Made by a program: the position numbers and the translations under genes
Assembly: GCF_030440425.1 (NCBI RefSeq)
Contig: NZ_CP098023.1
Location: forward strand, 2,345,501 to 2,409,500
Length of the DNA: 64,000 nt
Direction: 5' to 3'
DNA from: Microbulbifer sp. MI-G
GTDB lineage: Bacteria > Pseudomonadota > Gammaproteobacteria > Pseudomonadales > Cellvibrionaceae
Notes under the pieces: model-generated
Databases searched by the model: none
What the model saw: only the letters and a program-made list of their open reading frames with translations
What the model was told of the DNA's origin: nothing
Part shown: positions 31,108-40,000 of the stretch, in pieces
Layout of the letters: each line of letters begins with the position of its first letter
How positions within the stretch are numbered: position 1 is the first letter of the stretch

Positions 31108-32538
31108 TTACTTTTTCTGCATTGACAAGCCGTATTTGCGCAACTTGTTAGCAACCGTGGTGTGAGAAATCCCGAGTTCCTTTGCCAGTTCTCTGGTAGA
31201 GAGACGACTGGCAGCCAGATCGCCAAGCACCGCCCGCTCCAACTGCTCCATTATTTCCCTGTATGTGAGCCCCCGGCCCCAATTTCGCCAGGGCAACAGA
31301 GTCTGTGGAATCAATTCAGGCACATCCTGTCTGTCAATGCGACAGGTACCGCGCCTTCGACAGTGGGCAGCCGCAGCCATTAGATAATCGCGCAGACCAT
31401 GAAAGTTCTCTGGCCAGTCGTGCCGCCTGATCAGATCCTGTACCGATTCATCCAGATCCAGCGCATCTAATTCTGGGTACTCCTGCCGCAAAAGCGTTGT
31501 AGCAAAGCGTTCAAGTGCCGGGCGCATCTTGCGTAGAGGCGGCAGTGTTATGGCCAGGGATGAAAACACCTGCGCCAGTGCTGGCGCCAGTGTGTGTACG
31601 TCGCCACATGTAGCCACCAGGCGAACACCTGCCGGCAATTCCCGTAACTGCCGCCGCAGCCCGATCTGGGCTTTCTGACTGAGGTGATGCACATCCTCCA
31701 GTATCAAGGTCCCCGTAGCGTGCAGGTGGGTTGGAAGCACAAAGCGCCCTTCACAGGGCACAATACGAATACAGCCCGCGCGGGCAGCCGAGGGAGACAA
31801 ATAATGCACCGCACTGGCAAAAGTACTTTTACCAGTGCCGCGCTCCCCCGCAATCAGCAGCGGTGCGGTCAATGCCGCCAGATCCCGCAACTGTAAACAG
31901 CTCTGTCTGCGCAGGTCAAAATCCCAGAGCGCCATTGCGCGGAGTGGCTGGGGGATAAATGCGCTCTTTTCTCGGGCCTGCAAGCGCAATACCGCGCCCG
32001 CCATGGAATCCACTCCAGAGGGATTCTCTCCCAGGGCAATAGGAGACCAATTGAGGTAAAAATTCTGTCCGCGCACCACTGCCTGTAAGCCGTAGCGGGG
32101 TACGGAAAAATCCCGCAACAACTCCGCCACCTGCATCAACGGTAGAAAGCGCTGCAGTTGCATTCCCGGCACCCGGTCCAGACTGACTCCAAAAACCCGT
32201 GCCGCAGCGAGATTGGCGGCAACTACCCTCCCCTCCCGGTCCACACTGAGGATTGGATCGGTCACGTGTCGCAACAAGGTATCCAGTTCAAAGTAGCGCC
32301 GCTCCAGGGGCAAAAGTGTGATGCGCCGCACCCGCTGGACACCCGGTACCCGGTAGAGGGAGCGCTCTATGCTCTGATACTGGGTCGAGAGCATGCCCGG
32401 CGCCAATAGATAGACCTTGTCACCACTGTCTCCTCCAAGTTCCCCGGAAGTGACATTTATACGATATTCACCGAAGATTTCCATGATTTCATGGAGGATA
32501 CCCACTCTGTTCGCACAAGTTATCTCGACTCTCACCAA
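31108..32538 (-). CDS. TyrR/PhhR-type aromatic amino acid regulator (476 aa)
   Basis: An N-terminal ACT domain (VRVEITCANRVGILHEIMEIFGEYRINVTSGE, 1-70), a PAS domain (about 78-180), a sigma54-type AAA+ core with Walker A GERGTGKST (about 233) and Walker B TLILEDVHHL (about 280), and a C-terminal Fis-like HTH (STRELAKELGISHTTVANKLRKYGL). The GAFTGA loop for sigma54 contact is absent, as in E. coli TyrR. It is divergent from phhA with a TyrR box between them, so it probably controls phenylalanine catabolism and perhaps itself. Confidence 0.9.
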   Translation of the reverse strand: MVRVEITCANRVGILHEIMEIFGEYRINVTSGELGGDSGDKVYLLAPGMLSTQYQSIERSLYRVPGVQRVRRITLLPLERRYFELDTLLRHVTDPILSVDREGRVVAANLAAARVFGVSLDRVPGMQLQRFLPLMQVAELLRDFSVPRYGLQAVVRGQNFYLNWSPIALGENPSGVDSMAGAVLRLQAREKSAFIPQPLRAMALWDFDLRRQSCLQLRDLAALTAPLLIAGERGTGKSTFASAVHYLSPSAARAGCIRIVPCEGRFVLPTHLHATGTLILEDVHHLSQKAQIGLRRQLRELPAGVRLVATCGDVHTLAPALAQVFSSLAITLPPLRKMRPALERFATTLLRQEYPELDALDLDESVQDLIRRHDWPENFHGLRDYLMAAAAHCRRRGTCRIDRQDVPELIPQTLLPWRNWGRGLTYREIMEQLERAVLGDLAASRLSTRELAKELGISHTTVANKLRKYGLSMQKK

Positions 32539-32544
32539 AGCTCC

Positions 32545-32562
32545 CGTAAAGAAATCTTTACA
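32545..32562. promoter_or_regulatory. TyrR box
   Basis: CGTAAA-N6-TTTACA matches the palindromic TyrR box (TGTAAA-N6-TTTACA) with one mismatch. It lies 7 bp upstream of the regulator's start and 160 bp before phhA. A weaker half-box TGTAAAT follows at 32568. Confidence 0.75.
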
Positions 32563-32722
32563 AGAAGTGTAAATAGATCACCCCAGGCAGTGCAATAGGG
32601 CGTTCACAGCCCTCCCCTCCGGGCGATCAACTGACTAAAAATAGGGATAGGTATAACAACAACGGTTTAGTGACAGGCTGTTAGACCCTTTTACTGGAGA
32701 ATGGCCTGCGGGAGACAACGGC

Positions 32723-33529
32723 ATGAAAAAAGCAACAGCACCGAAGAGCAGCAAGTACACAGCACGCGAGCCCAACGCTCAGGGCTTTATTGACTACACA
32801 GACCGGGAACATCACACCTGGCAGCGTCTGATCGAACGCCAATTGGACGTTCTTCCCGGCCGTGCCTGCGATGAATATATGCGCGGACTGGCACTTCTGG
32901 ACCTGCCCCGTGAACGCATCCCGCAACTGGAGGAAATATCCCGCGTGCTGCGCCGGGAAACCGGCTGGGAAGTCGCAAGAGTACCCGCGCTGATTGGTTT
33001 TGAGACATTTTTTGGCCTGCTGGCCGAGCGCAAATTCCCGGTAGCCACCTTTATACGCACTCCGGAGGAATTTGACTACTTGCAGGAACCGGATATCTTC
33101 CACGAAATCTTTGGCCATTGCGCCATGCTAACCAACCCGGCCTTTGCCAATTTCACTGAAAAATATGGCCAGTTGGGCCTCAGTGCCTCACCCAAGGAGC
33201 GCGCTTACCTGGCCCGCCTTTACTGGTTTACGGTTGAATTCGGCCTGCTCAAAAGCGAGGATGGGCTGCGTATCTACGGCGGTGGCATTTTGTCCTCTCC
33301 CAGGGAAACCCTATACGCCCTGAGCAGTGAGCCGGAGCACTTTGATTTCTCTCCTCTGAGCGCCTTGCGCACACCCTATCGTATCGATATTGTTCAACCC
33401 ATTTACTATGTGTTGAACAATCTACAACAGCTGCAGGATCTCACTGAAATTGACCTGATGGCCAAGGTGCACGAAGCCATTGAACTGGGCCTGTTCGAAC
33501 CCCGCTTTCCACCGAAAAGCGCAGCCTAA
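32723..33529 (+). CDS. phhA: Phenylalanine 4-monooxygenase
   Basis: A 268-residue iron- and pterin-dependent hydroxylase converting phenylalanine to tyrosine. It is a single catalytic domain as in other bacteria. Iron ligands are in FHEIFGHCAML (two His, about residues 131 and 136) and the Glu in YWFTVEFGLL (about 176). PTRD-like pterin and substrate regions (IPALIGFETFF, FIRTPEEFDYLQEPD) are intact. No phhB (carbinolamine dehydratase) is adjacent, so pterin recycling must be encoded elsewhere. Confidence 0.96.
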   Translation: MKKATAPKSSKYTAREPNAQGFIDYTDREHHTWQRLIERQLDVLPGRACDEYMRGLALLDLPRERIPQLEEISRVLRRETGWEVARVPALIGFETFFGLLAERKFPVATFIRTPEEFDYLQEPDIFHEIFGHCAMLTNPAFANFTEKYGQLGLSASPKERAYLARLYWFTVEFGLLKSEDGLRIYGGGILSSPRETLYALSSEPEHFDFSPLSALRTPYRIDIVQPIYYVLNNLQQLQDLTEIDLMAKVHEAIELGLFEPRFPPKSAA

Positions 33530-33857
33530 ACAGCAGCCGGTGCCGGGCGTCCCACCGCATCGCGGCACCGGTCAGCTCCTGCCTTGCCGGTCAATCGGCC
33601 TTGTAGTGCCCCGCCCGTCACCACCCTGCCAAATACCCTTGGAAACATTGCAATCCGGGAAAATTCCACTACCAGCACAGTTGGCCTGAGCCTATCGTTA
33701 CAAAACGTGATGGAGTAAGAGGCCAACGCCCTTCAAGCAGCGATCGTCCTCTCTACCACCGCAACACACAACTACCGCAGGGGCGGCAAGCCAGTGACGG
33801 TGTGACAATGCGCGCAAGGACTCAGGGCCCCGTGGTTTTTGGGAGCACCGTAGCATT
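33530..33857. other. Non-coding interval between phhA and the Lrp-type gene
   Basis: 328 bp with no convincing frame, no strong hairpin with a T-run and no recognised repeat. It presumably holds the 3' end of the phhA transcript and the promoter of the Lrp-type gene. Confidence 0.35.
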
Positions 33858-34334
33858 ATGTCCTCACTTGACGCGATTGATAGACAACTGCTTGCTATTC
33901 TGCAATCTGACGTCAGTCTTTCCATAGAGGAGCTGGCAGAGCGTGTGGGGCTCACCAAGACGCCCTGTTGGCGCCGAGTGCAGAAGCTGGAAAAAAGCGG
34001 GATCATCCGCCGCAAGGTGGCCCTGCTCAATGCGGAGATGTTGGGGCTGCCGGTATCGGTATTTGCCCAGGTGAAAACCGGTCAGCATACCCCGGAATGG
34101 GCGGACGCCTTCGCCGAGCATGTAGCCCAATTGCCGGAGGTGGTGGACTGTTACCGCATGGCTGGCAATTATGATTACCTGCTCAGGGTGGTGGTCAATG
34201 ATATTGCCGCTTATGATCGTTTTTACAAAGGGTTGATTCGCCGCGTGGGTATCAGCGACATTATTTCCAACTTTGCCCTGGAGCAGATCAAGAGCACGAC
34301 AGAATTGCCTATTCCTTCGGATAAGCAGGAGTGA
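33858..34334 (+). CDS. Lrp/AsnC-family transcriptional regulator (158 aa)
   Basis: An N-terminal HTH (LDAIDRQLLAILQSDVSLSIEELAERVGLTKTPCWRRVQKLEKSGIIRRKVALLN) is followed by an AsnC ligand-binding (RAM) domain (VFAQVKTGQHTPEWADAFAEHVAQLPEVVDCYRMAGNYDYLLRVVVNDIAAYDRFYKGLIRRVGISDIISNFALEQIKSTTELPI). Full length. The TKTPCWRR recognition helix is typical of the BkdR/Lrp group. The position after phhA suggests amino-acid control, but the target is unknown. Confidence 0.92.
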   Translation: MSSLDAIDRQLLAILQSDVSLSIEELAERVGLTKTPCWRRVQKLEKSGIIRRKVALLNAEMLGLPVSVFAQVKTGQHTPEWADAFAEHVAQLPEVVDCYRMAGNYDYLLRVVVNDIAAYDRFYKGLIRRVGISDIISNFALEQIKSTTELPIPSDKQE

Positions 34335-34424
34335 TTCCCGCACAGAGAGCGGTGACAAGGTCTTCCGGCGGTTCGCCTGTCCGTGGATAATGAGGGATTC
34401 TCGCCCACCAATTAGGGATGACCT

Positions 34425-35594
34425 GTGGCGGAAAGCGCCTTATTTCAATCCTTTTTCCTGATTTTCAGCGGCGCTGCGATTGTCGCCTCTCTGGCATTAT
34501 TTGGCCGCCAGCCCCTGCTTGTTGCCTACATCGCCCTAGGTATTCTGCTGGGGCCATCGGGCCTGGCGGTGATCGATAACCTGCAGCTGCTTTCAGACAT
34601 GTCCAGTGTCGGGATTATATTCCTGCTGTTTTTACTCGGCCTGGATATGCAGCCCCAGGCACTGGTATCGGTACTGCGCAAGGCCACGTTTGTGGGGCTG
34701 GTGAGTTGTACGATCTTTCTCGCCCTCGGTTTTGGCATCGGCTGGCTATTCGGCTTTACCCCTTTGGAGTGCTGGGTCATCGGTATGGCCCTGATGTTCT
34801 CCAGCACCATTATTGGCATCAAACTGCTGCCCACTACTGTGTTGCACCACAAACACCTGGGAGAACTGATGGTGGGATTGCTGCTGTTTCAGGACTTCGT
34901 GGCCATCCTTTGCCTGACAATCCTGCTCAGCGACAATATCGGCAATATGCACCTGGGACAACTGGCTCTGTCCTACGGCTCACTGCCTCTGATAGTGATG
35001 CTTGCCTGGGGAGTGGTGAAATACCTGCTGTTGCCCCTGTTTACCCGTTTCGATCGCTTTCACGAGTATGTTTTTTTACTGGCCATCGGTTGGTGCATGG
35101 GCATGGCGGAACTGGCGGAAACCCTGGGCCTGTCGCGTGAGATCGGGGCTTTTATCGCCGGCATTACCCTGGCTGCCAGCCGTATCTCCCAGTACATTGC
35201 CCTGAGTCTGAAACCCCTGCGGGATTTCTTTCTCATCCTGTTTTTCTTCAGCCTCGGTGCCCAGTTTGACCTGGCAATGCTGCCGGAGATACTGGTTGCG
35301 GCACTGGTCACCACAGCGGTGGTTCTACTGGCCAAACCAGTGGTGTTCCGCTACCTGCTGGGCAATCAGAGCGAACAGAAAGTACTGGCCTGGGATATTG
35401 GCTTTCGCCTCGGGCAGATCAGCGAGTTTTCCCTGTTAATCGCCCTGCTCGCGTGTGACCGGAACCTGATCGGCAGCGCTGCCTCCCATCTGATCCAGGC
35501 CACTGCGATACTGACCTTCCTGGTGTCATCCTATATCGTGGTAATGAACTTCCCCAATCCCATCGCCATCAAAGACGAGTTGCGCAGAGACTGA
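34425..35594 (+). CDS. CPA2-family cation:proton antiporter, membrane domain only (389 aa)
   Basis: About 11-12 membrane helices in the Kef/NhaP-like fold (YIALGILLGPSGLAVIDN; LFLLGLDMQPQALVSVLRKATFVG; GALIGGITLAAS-like GAFIAGITLAASRISQYIA). The protein ends after the last helix, so the C-terminal TrkA-N/RCK domain of KefB/C is absent, as in YbaL-like short forms. It probably exchanges K+ or Na+ for protons. GTG start at 34425 on the reading-frame edge; ribosome site weak. Confidence 0.88.
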   Translation: MAESALFQSFFLIFSGAAIVASLALFGRQPLLVAYIALGILLGPSGLAVIDNLQLLSDMSSVGIIFLLFLLGLDMQPQALVSVLRKATFVGLVSCTIFLALGFGIGWLFGFTPLECWVIGMALMFSSTIIGIKLLPTTVLHHKHLGELMVGLLLFQDFVAILCLTILLSDNIGNMHLGQLALSYGSLPLIVMLAWGVVKYLLLPLFTRFDRFHEYVFLLAIGWCMGMAELAETLGLSREIGAFIAGITLAASRISQYIALSLKPLRDFFLILFFFSLGAQFDLAMLPEILVAALVTTAVVLLAKPVVFRYLLGNQSEQKVLAWDIGFRLGQISEFSLLIALLACDRNLIGSAASHLIQATAILTFLVSSYIVVMNFPNPIAIKDELRRD

Positions 35595-35610
35595 CGTGGC
35601 ACAGCGCTGT

Positions 35611-38600
35611 TTATCGTATGCCAGCCAGTTGCCGCCCCAACAGCTGAAGACCATTTTTCAGGCGGTCGAAAATCCGGGGAATATCCTTGGCGAACATCAG
35701 GTACAGACAGGGAACCAGCAACAGGGAGATGGCAGTGGCCGCCAAAATACCGTAGCCAAGGGAAATCGCCATAGGAATCATAAAACGTGCCTGCACCGAG
35801 GTTTCAAAAATCATTGGCATCAGTCCGCAGAAAGTGGTCACTGTAGTGAGCACAATCGGGCGGAAACGGCGCGCGGCGGCGCGCTTGATGGCACTGTCTA
35901 TTCCGGCCCCCTCCCTGTGCAGGCGGTTGCTGTACTCAATCATCACCAAGGTATCGTTGATCACTACCCCAGCCAACGCCACCATACCCAGCAGGCTGAC
36001 CATGCTCAGCCCATAGCCCATAACAAGATGGCCCAGTATGGCTCCAATCACGCCGAAGGGGATGGCAACCATGACAATCAATGGCTGCAGGTAGCTCTTC
36101 AGGGGAATGGCCAGCAACAGATAGAGGACCGCCATCGCCAGTAGGAATGTCAGACTCAGGGAGGCGAGCCCCTCTCGCTCGTCCGCCTGGCGCCCTTCGT
36201 AGGAAATACTCAGACCGGGAAATTCCATTTGCATCTGCGCAATCACATTGCGATCCAATGCATTGATCACCAGCGCCGCCTGGTCACTGGGTTCCACATT
36301 GGCGGAAACCGTTAACACCCGCCGGCCCTCGCGGCGATTGATGGTGGCATAGGCGCGCCCCTGCGACACCTCCACCAGATCCGGCAATGGCAGCCACAGA
36401 CCATTGCCGGCACGGATCATGATGCTGGATACATCCTCCATACTGATCCGTTCGCTTTCCGGCAGGCGCACCATTACTTTGACCTGGTCGCGGCCGCGCT
36501 GCTGCCGCAGGGCTTCGGCGCCGTACAGGGCCGCGCGCAACTGGCGGCCAATATCCTCCGCCGACATACCCAGGCTCTTGGCACGCTCTGTCAATGTCAG
36601 ATCCAATTGCGACTTGCCCTGGGAGATACCGACATCAATGTCGCTGACATTGGGGAACTTCTCCAGTTCTTTACCCAGGTGCATAGCCGCGCGCTCCAGC
36701 ATATCGGTATCGGTATGCCGCAGCTCCACGGTGAGAGAGGCGCCCGCTCCGGGACCGCCCCGGTCTGCAGCGGTGATTGCACTGAGCGCCCCCGCTATTG
36801 GGCCCGCCTCCTGCCGCCATGCGCGCACGAACGCGCCGGTGGAAAACGTGCGTTGGTCCGAGGGCACAAAGTAGGCGTCCACCTGTACCGAATCGTTGCG
36901 GATCAGCCCACGAATACCGAGAAATACCCGGTCGCGGTCGTAACCCTCCAGCACCCGGTCGGCAGCATCCATAATCTGGCTGCGCGCTTTTTCCAGCTGC
37001 TGTTCGGCGGTGCCGCTGGGAAAGGTCACCTGGAAGCGACCGGAATCCCGTTCCACCCGCGGCATCAGTGTGAAGCCCATACGACCGCTGGCAGCATACC
37101 CCGCTACGACCAGCAGAGTGGACAGCGCCACCGCAATGGTGGTGTAACGATGGCGCACACAGAGGTCGAGGAAAGGGCGAAAGTGTACCCGCACAAAGCG
37201 GTCCAACCCCTGCGCCAGCACTTTCTGGCGCGCGGCGAAACGACGCGCCCTGCGACTTTTGTACCGGCGGCGGGAGTGGGCCAGGTGTGCCGGGAGGATG
37301 AACAGTGCCTCCACCCAGGAGATCACGAATACAAAACCCACCACAAAGGGAATCACCCCAAAAATCTTGCCCATAAATCCGGGCAGTGCCATCAGGGGGA
37401 TAAAAGCCACAATATTCGTGAGGATGGCGAAGGTCAGAGGCACCGCCACCTGCCGCGCGCCGGCCACCGCCGCCTGCAGGTTGCTATAACCCTTCTGGCG
37501 CCACTCATGAATATTTTCCCCCGCGATAATCGCATCGTCCACCACAATACCGAGGGCGATAATAAAGGCGAACATGCTCACCATATTCACGGAGATATCG
37601 AGCCCCGGCAGGAACAGCAGGGCACCGAGAAAGCTGGTGGGAATGCCCAGTGTGACCCAAAACGCAAGGCGCAGCTCCAGAAATGCCCCCAGCACGACAA
37701 ACACCAGTAAAAGCCCGATAAAGCCGTTTTTCAGCAGCAGCGACAGTCGCTCCTTGAACAATTCCGCGTCGTCGTCGCGAATACTCAAGGACACACCCGG
37801 TGGCAGCCTGTCCTCCAGTTCCGCAATCACCGCCCGCGCCGCCTCGCTCACGCTCATGGGGGTCTGCTCGCCCACACGAAAAATCCGGATACTCACCGCC
37901 GGCTCACCGTTAAAAACCATGCTGCGCGCTTCATCCACCAGTGCATCGCTGACCCTGGCAATATCGCGAAGATACACAGCGCCTCCCTCCCTGCCCTGGG
38001 CCACCACAATATCGCCAAATTCCCGCGCCCAATCCCGCCGCTCGGTGACCCTGACCAGTATTTCACCGGCTGTGGATTTAACCCCACCTGCCGGCACATC
38101 CACCGCCCCGTTGCGCACCAGCGCCGCCACCTCCGCCAGTGTGAGCCCGTAGCGGCGCAAGTCGTCCCGACGCACTGCGATCGACACCTCCAGATCCCGC
38201 ACCCCGGAAGTTTCCACCTGGGTAATCTCGGGGTGTGCCTCCAGTCGATCGAACACCAGCATGGCCACAGTGCGCAGGCTCCGGTCATTGAGGTCGCCAT
38301 GCACCACCAGATCCATTACATCGCGTTTTCGCTCTGCCAGGCTCACCCGGGGCCGCTCAATATCTGCAGGGAAGGTCGTCACCCGATCAATCGCCTGCTG
38401 GACATCCTGGTAAACCTGGTTGGCGTCGGCATCGCCCTGCAGCTCCAGAGTCAGCGAAGCCCCACCCTCGGAGGCCATACCGCGCATCTGCTTGATACCC
38501 ACGATACCCTGCACCGCCTGCTCGGCAGCCACCAGCACGCCCCGCTCAACCTCCCCCGGACTGGCGCCGGGATAGGAAATGGCAATGCTGACAATATCCA

Positions 38601-38766
38601 GGCTGAACTCCGGGAAAACCTCTTTTTTCACCACAATGGAAAAAATCAGCCCGCCAACAAGAAAGACCAACATCAACAGGTTGGCTGTTACAGAGTTGCG
38701 CGCCATCCAGGCAATGGCACCGGAACGGGTATCAACCTCCCGGCCACTCTTTTTGAACTCAGTCAT
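35611..38766 (-). CDS. RND efflux transporter permease (1051 aa)
   Basis: An inner-membrane proton-driven pump of the AcrB/HAE family. An N-terminal helix (ITWMARN-like AIAWMARNSVTANLLMLVFLVGGLIF) is followed by two periplasmic porter domains and twelve helices. The proton-relay pair Asp-Asp is in GIVVDDAIIAGENIHEWRQKG (about residue 408). The sequence is closer to the putative MdtB/SwrC-like group with long FLGALLFLPGLDISVNMVSMFAFIIALG. It overlaps the membrane-fusion gene (ATGACTGA), so it is translationally coupled. The ATG at 38766 is preferred to the longer frame from 38871. Confidence 0.93.
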   Translation of the reverse strand: MTEFKKSGREVDTRSGAIAWMARNSVTANLLMLVFLVGGLIFSIVVKKEVFPEFSLDIVSIAISYPGASPGEVERGVLVAAEQAVQGIVGIKQMRGMASEGGASLTLELQGDADANQVYQDVQQAIDRVTTFPADIERPRVSLAERKRDVMDLVVHGDLNDRSLRTVAMLVFDRLEAHPEITQVETSGVRDLEVSIAVRRDDLRRYGLTLAEVAALVRNGAVDVPAGGVKSTAGEILVRVTERRDWAREFGDIVVAQGREGGAVYLRDIARVSDALVDEARSMVFNGEPAVSIRIFRVGEQTPMSVSEAARAVIAELEDRLPPGVSLSIRDDDAELFKERLSLLLKNGFIGLLLVFVVLGAFLELRLAFWVTLGIPTSFLGALLFLPGLDISVNMVSMFAFIIALGIVVDDAIIAGENIHEWRQKGYSNLQAAVAGARQVAVPLTFAILTNIVAFIPLMALPGFMGKIFGVIPFVVGFVFVISWVEALFILPAHLAHSRRRYKSRRARRFAARQKVLAQGLDRFVRVHFRPFLDLCVRHRYTTIAVALSTLLVVAGYAASGRMGFTLMPRVERDSGRFQVTFPSGTAEQQLEKARSQIMDAADRVLEGYDRDRVFLGIRGLIRNDSVQVDAYFVPSDQRTFSTGAFVRAWRQEAGPIAGALSAITAADRGGPGAGASLTVELRHTDTDMLERAAMHLGKELEKFPNVSDIDVGISQGKSQLDLTLTERAKSLGMSAEDIGRQLRAALYGAEALRQQRGRDQVKVMVRLPESERISMEDVSSIMIRAGNGLWLPLPDLVEVSQGRAYATINRREGRRVLTVSANVEPSDQAALVINALDRNVIAQMQMEFPGLSISYEGRQADEREGLASLSLTFLLAMAVLYLLLAIPLKSYLQPLIVMVAIPFGVIGAILGHLVMGYGLSMVSLLGMVALAGVVINDTLVMIEYSNRLHREGAGIDSAIKRAAARRFRPIVLTTVTTFCGLMPMIFETSVQARFMIPMAISLGYGILAATAISLLLVPCLYLMFAKDIPRIFDRLKNGLQLLGRQLAGIR

Positions 38767-40000
38767 CGGCGCCCCCGCTTCCGCTGCTGCGCACACGCTT
38801 TTCCGCAACCTTCCGTGCGGATACTGCCGCCTCTGTTCCGAGGGGCTGCTGTGCCCTGACCTCAGCAGCAATGCGCACCGGCATGTCCTCGATTACGTTA
38901 ACCAGCCGCGTGGTTACCAGCGTCTCACCGCCGTTCAGGCCCTGTTCCAACAGCGCGTAGTCCCCATCTGTATAGGCCACCTCTACCGGCAGTACCCTTG
39001 TGCGGTTGTCTTTGACCACCCACACCCTGTTGCCATCCTGCAGGGCAGTAAGGGGGATTCGGACGCTCTGTTCTTCACTTTGGGAAACAATCTCCACTCG
39101 GGCAAGATCATTCAGCAGCAGCTGTGGCTGGCCCGGATTGCGCACAGACAGGGGGTCCTCCAATTCCACCAGCACACTGGCAAGCCTGCCCTGCTCTTCC
39201 AAAACCGGAATTGTGCGCACAAATTCACCGCGCCGGAAGACGCCCTGGGGCCACTGACTGCCATAGATACGCACCTCATTAGTGGCCGTGGTTAATCTGT
39301 GCAGCTGTGCCGCCGGCACTTCCACCGCAATCTGAAAGCGATCGGCACTGGCGAGACTATAGAGAATATTCCCCGGCGCCACGCGGTCACCGACATCGAC
39401 CGCCCGCGTCACCACCAGTGCATCGAATGGTGCACGAATACGGGTGAGGCGCAGGTCACGCTCCGCCAGCCCCACGCTCACTTCCGCCGCCTGCACCCGC
39501 GCCTGTGCTTGCGCCAGTTGCGGCTCGCGCAGCACCAGAGCGCGATCCGACTCCGGCAGCGAGGTACCTAGCAGGGCATATTCTTCCAGTGCCACCTGTT
39601 GCTGGCCCTGCTCCTGCTGCAGTTCGGCACGGCGCTCGGCGAGACTGCTGCGTGCAGTCTGCAATGCCAATTGGTAGGGCTCCGCCTCTATGCGCAGCAA
39701 TACCTGGCCTTTGGGTAAAATAGACCCCGGTCCCAGGCCATAATCCAGCCATTCCACCGCTCCCTGTACCTGTGGCTGTACTTCTGCCAGCTCCCTTGCA
39801 GAGACCTTGCCGAGGGCACTGAGCGTCAGCGGGAAGCGACCGCTCTCGGCCACTGCCACCTCTACAGCGGGCGGTGGCACGCGACGCTCACTGCGCGCTA
39901 TACTGGGTTTTTCCCGCAACATCCAACCGGCAACCTGCAACGCTGCCAGCACCAACACTACAGGCACAATCCAGCGCCAATGGGTTTTCTTCAAGATCAA
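38759..40000 (-). CDS. RND efflux membrane-fusion (HlyD-type) protein (413 aa)
   Basis: The periplasmic adaptor between the RND pump and the outer-membrane channel. N-terminal anchor WIVPVVLVLAALQVAGWML, barrel-sandwich half (PPPAVEVAVAESGRFPLTLSALGKVSARELAEVQPQVQGAVEWL), alpha-hairpin (LALQTARSSLAERRAELQQEQGQQQVALEEYALL) and beta-barrel/membrane-proximal domains follow in order. It starts 4 bp inside the end of the OMF gene (ATGA). Confidence 0.93.
   Translation of the reverse strand: MILKKTHWRWIVPVVLVLAALQVAGWMLREKPSIARSERRVPPPAVEVAVAESGRFPLTLSALGKVSARELAEVQPQVQGAVEWLDYGLGPGSILPKGQVLLRIEAEPYQLALQTARSSLAERRAELQQEQGQQQVALEEYALLGTSLPESDRALVLREPQLAQAQARVQAAEVSVGLAERDLRLTRIRAPFDALVVTRAVDVGDRVAPGNILYSLASADRFQIAVEVPAAQLHRLTTATNEVRIYGSQWPQGVFRRGEFVRTIPVLEEQGRLASVLVELEDPLSVRNPGQPQLLLNDLARVEIVSQSEEQSVRIPLTALQDGNRVWVVKDNRTRVLPVEVAYTDGDYALLEQGLNGGETLVTTRLVNVIEDMPVRIAAEVRAQQPLGTEAAVSARKVAEKRVRSSGSGGADD

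Noticed and set aside
35940..35955. Third copy of the GACCAAGGTATGAG operator
   Set aside because: Only 10 bases match and it lies inside the RND coding sequence, so it is probably chance.
36607..37710. Plus-strand open frame (367 codons) inside the RND gene
   Set aside because: An antisense shadow of a conserved transporter gene with GC-rich third positions; the translation is low-complexity and matches nothing.
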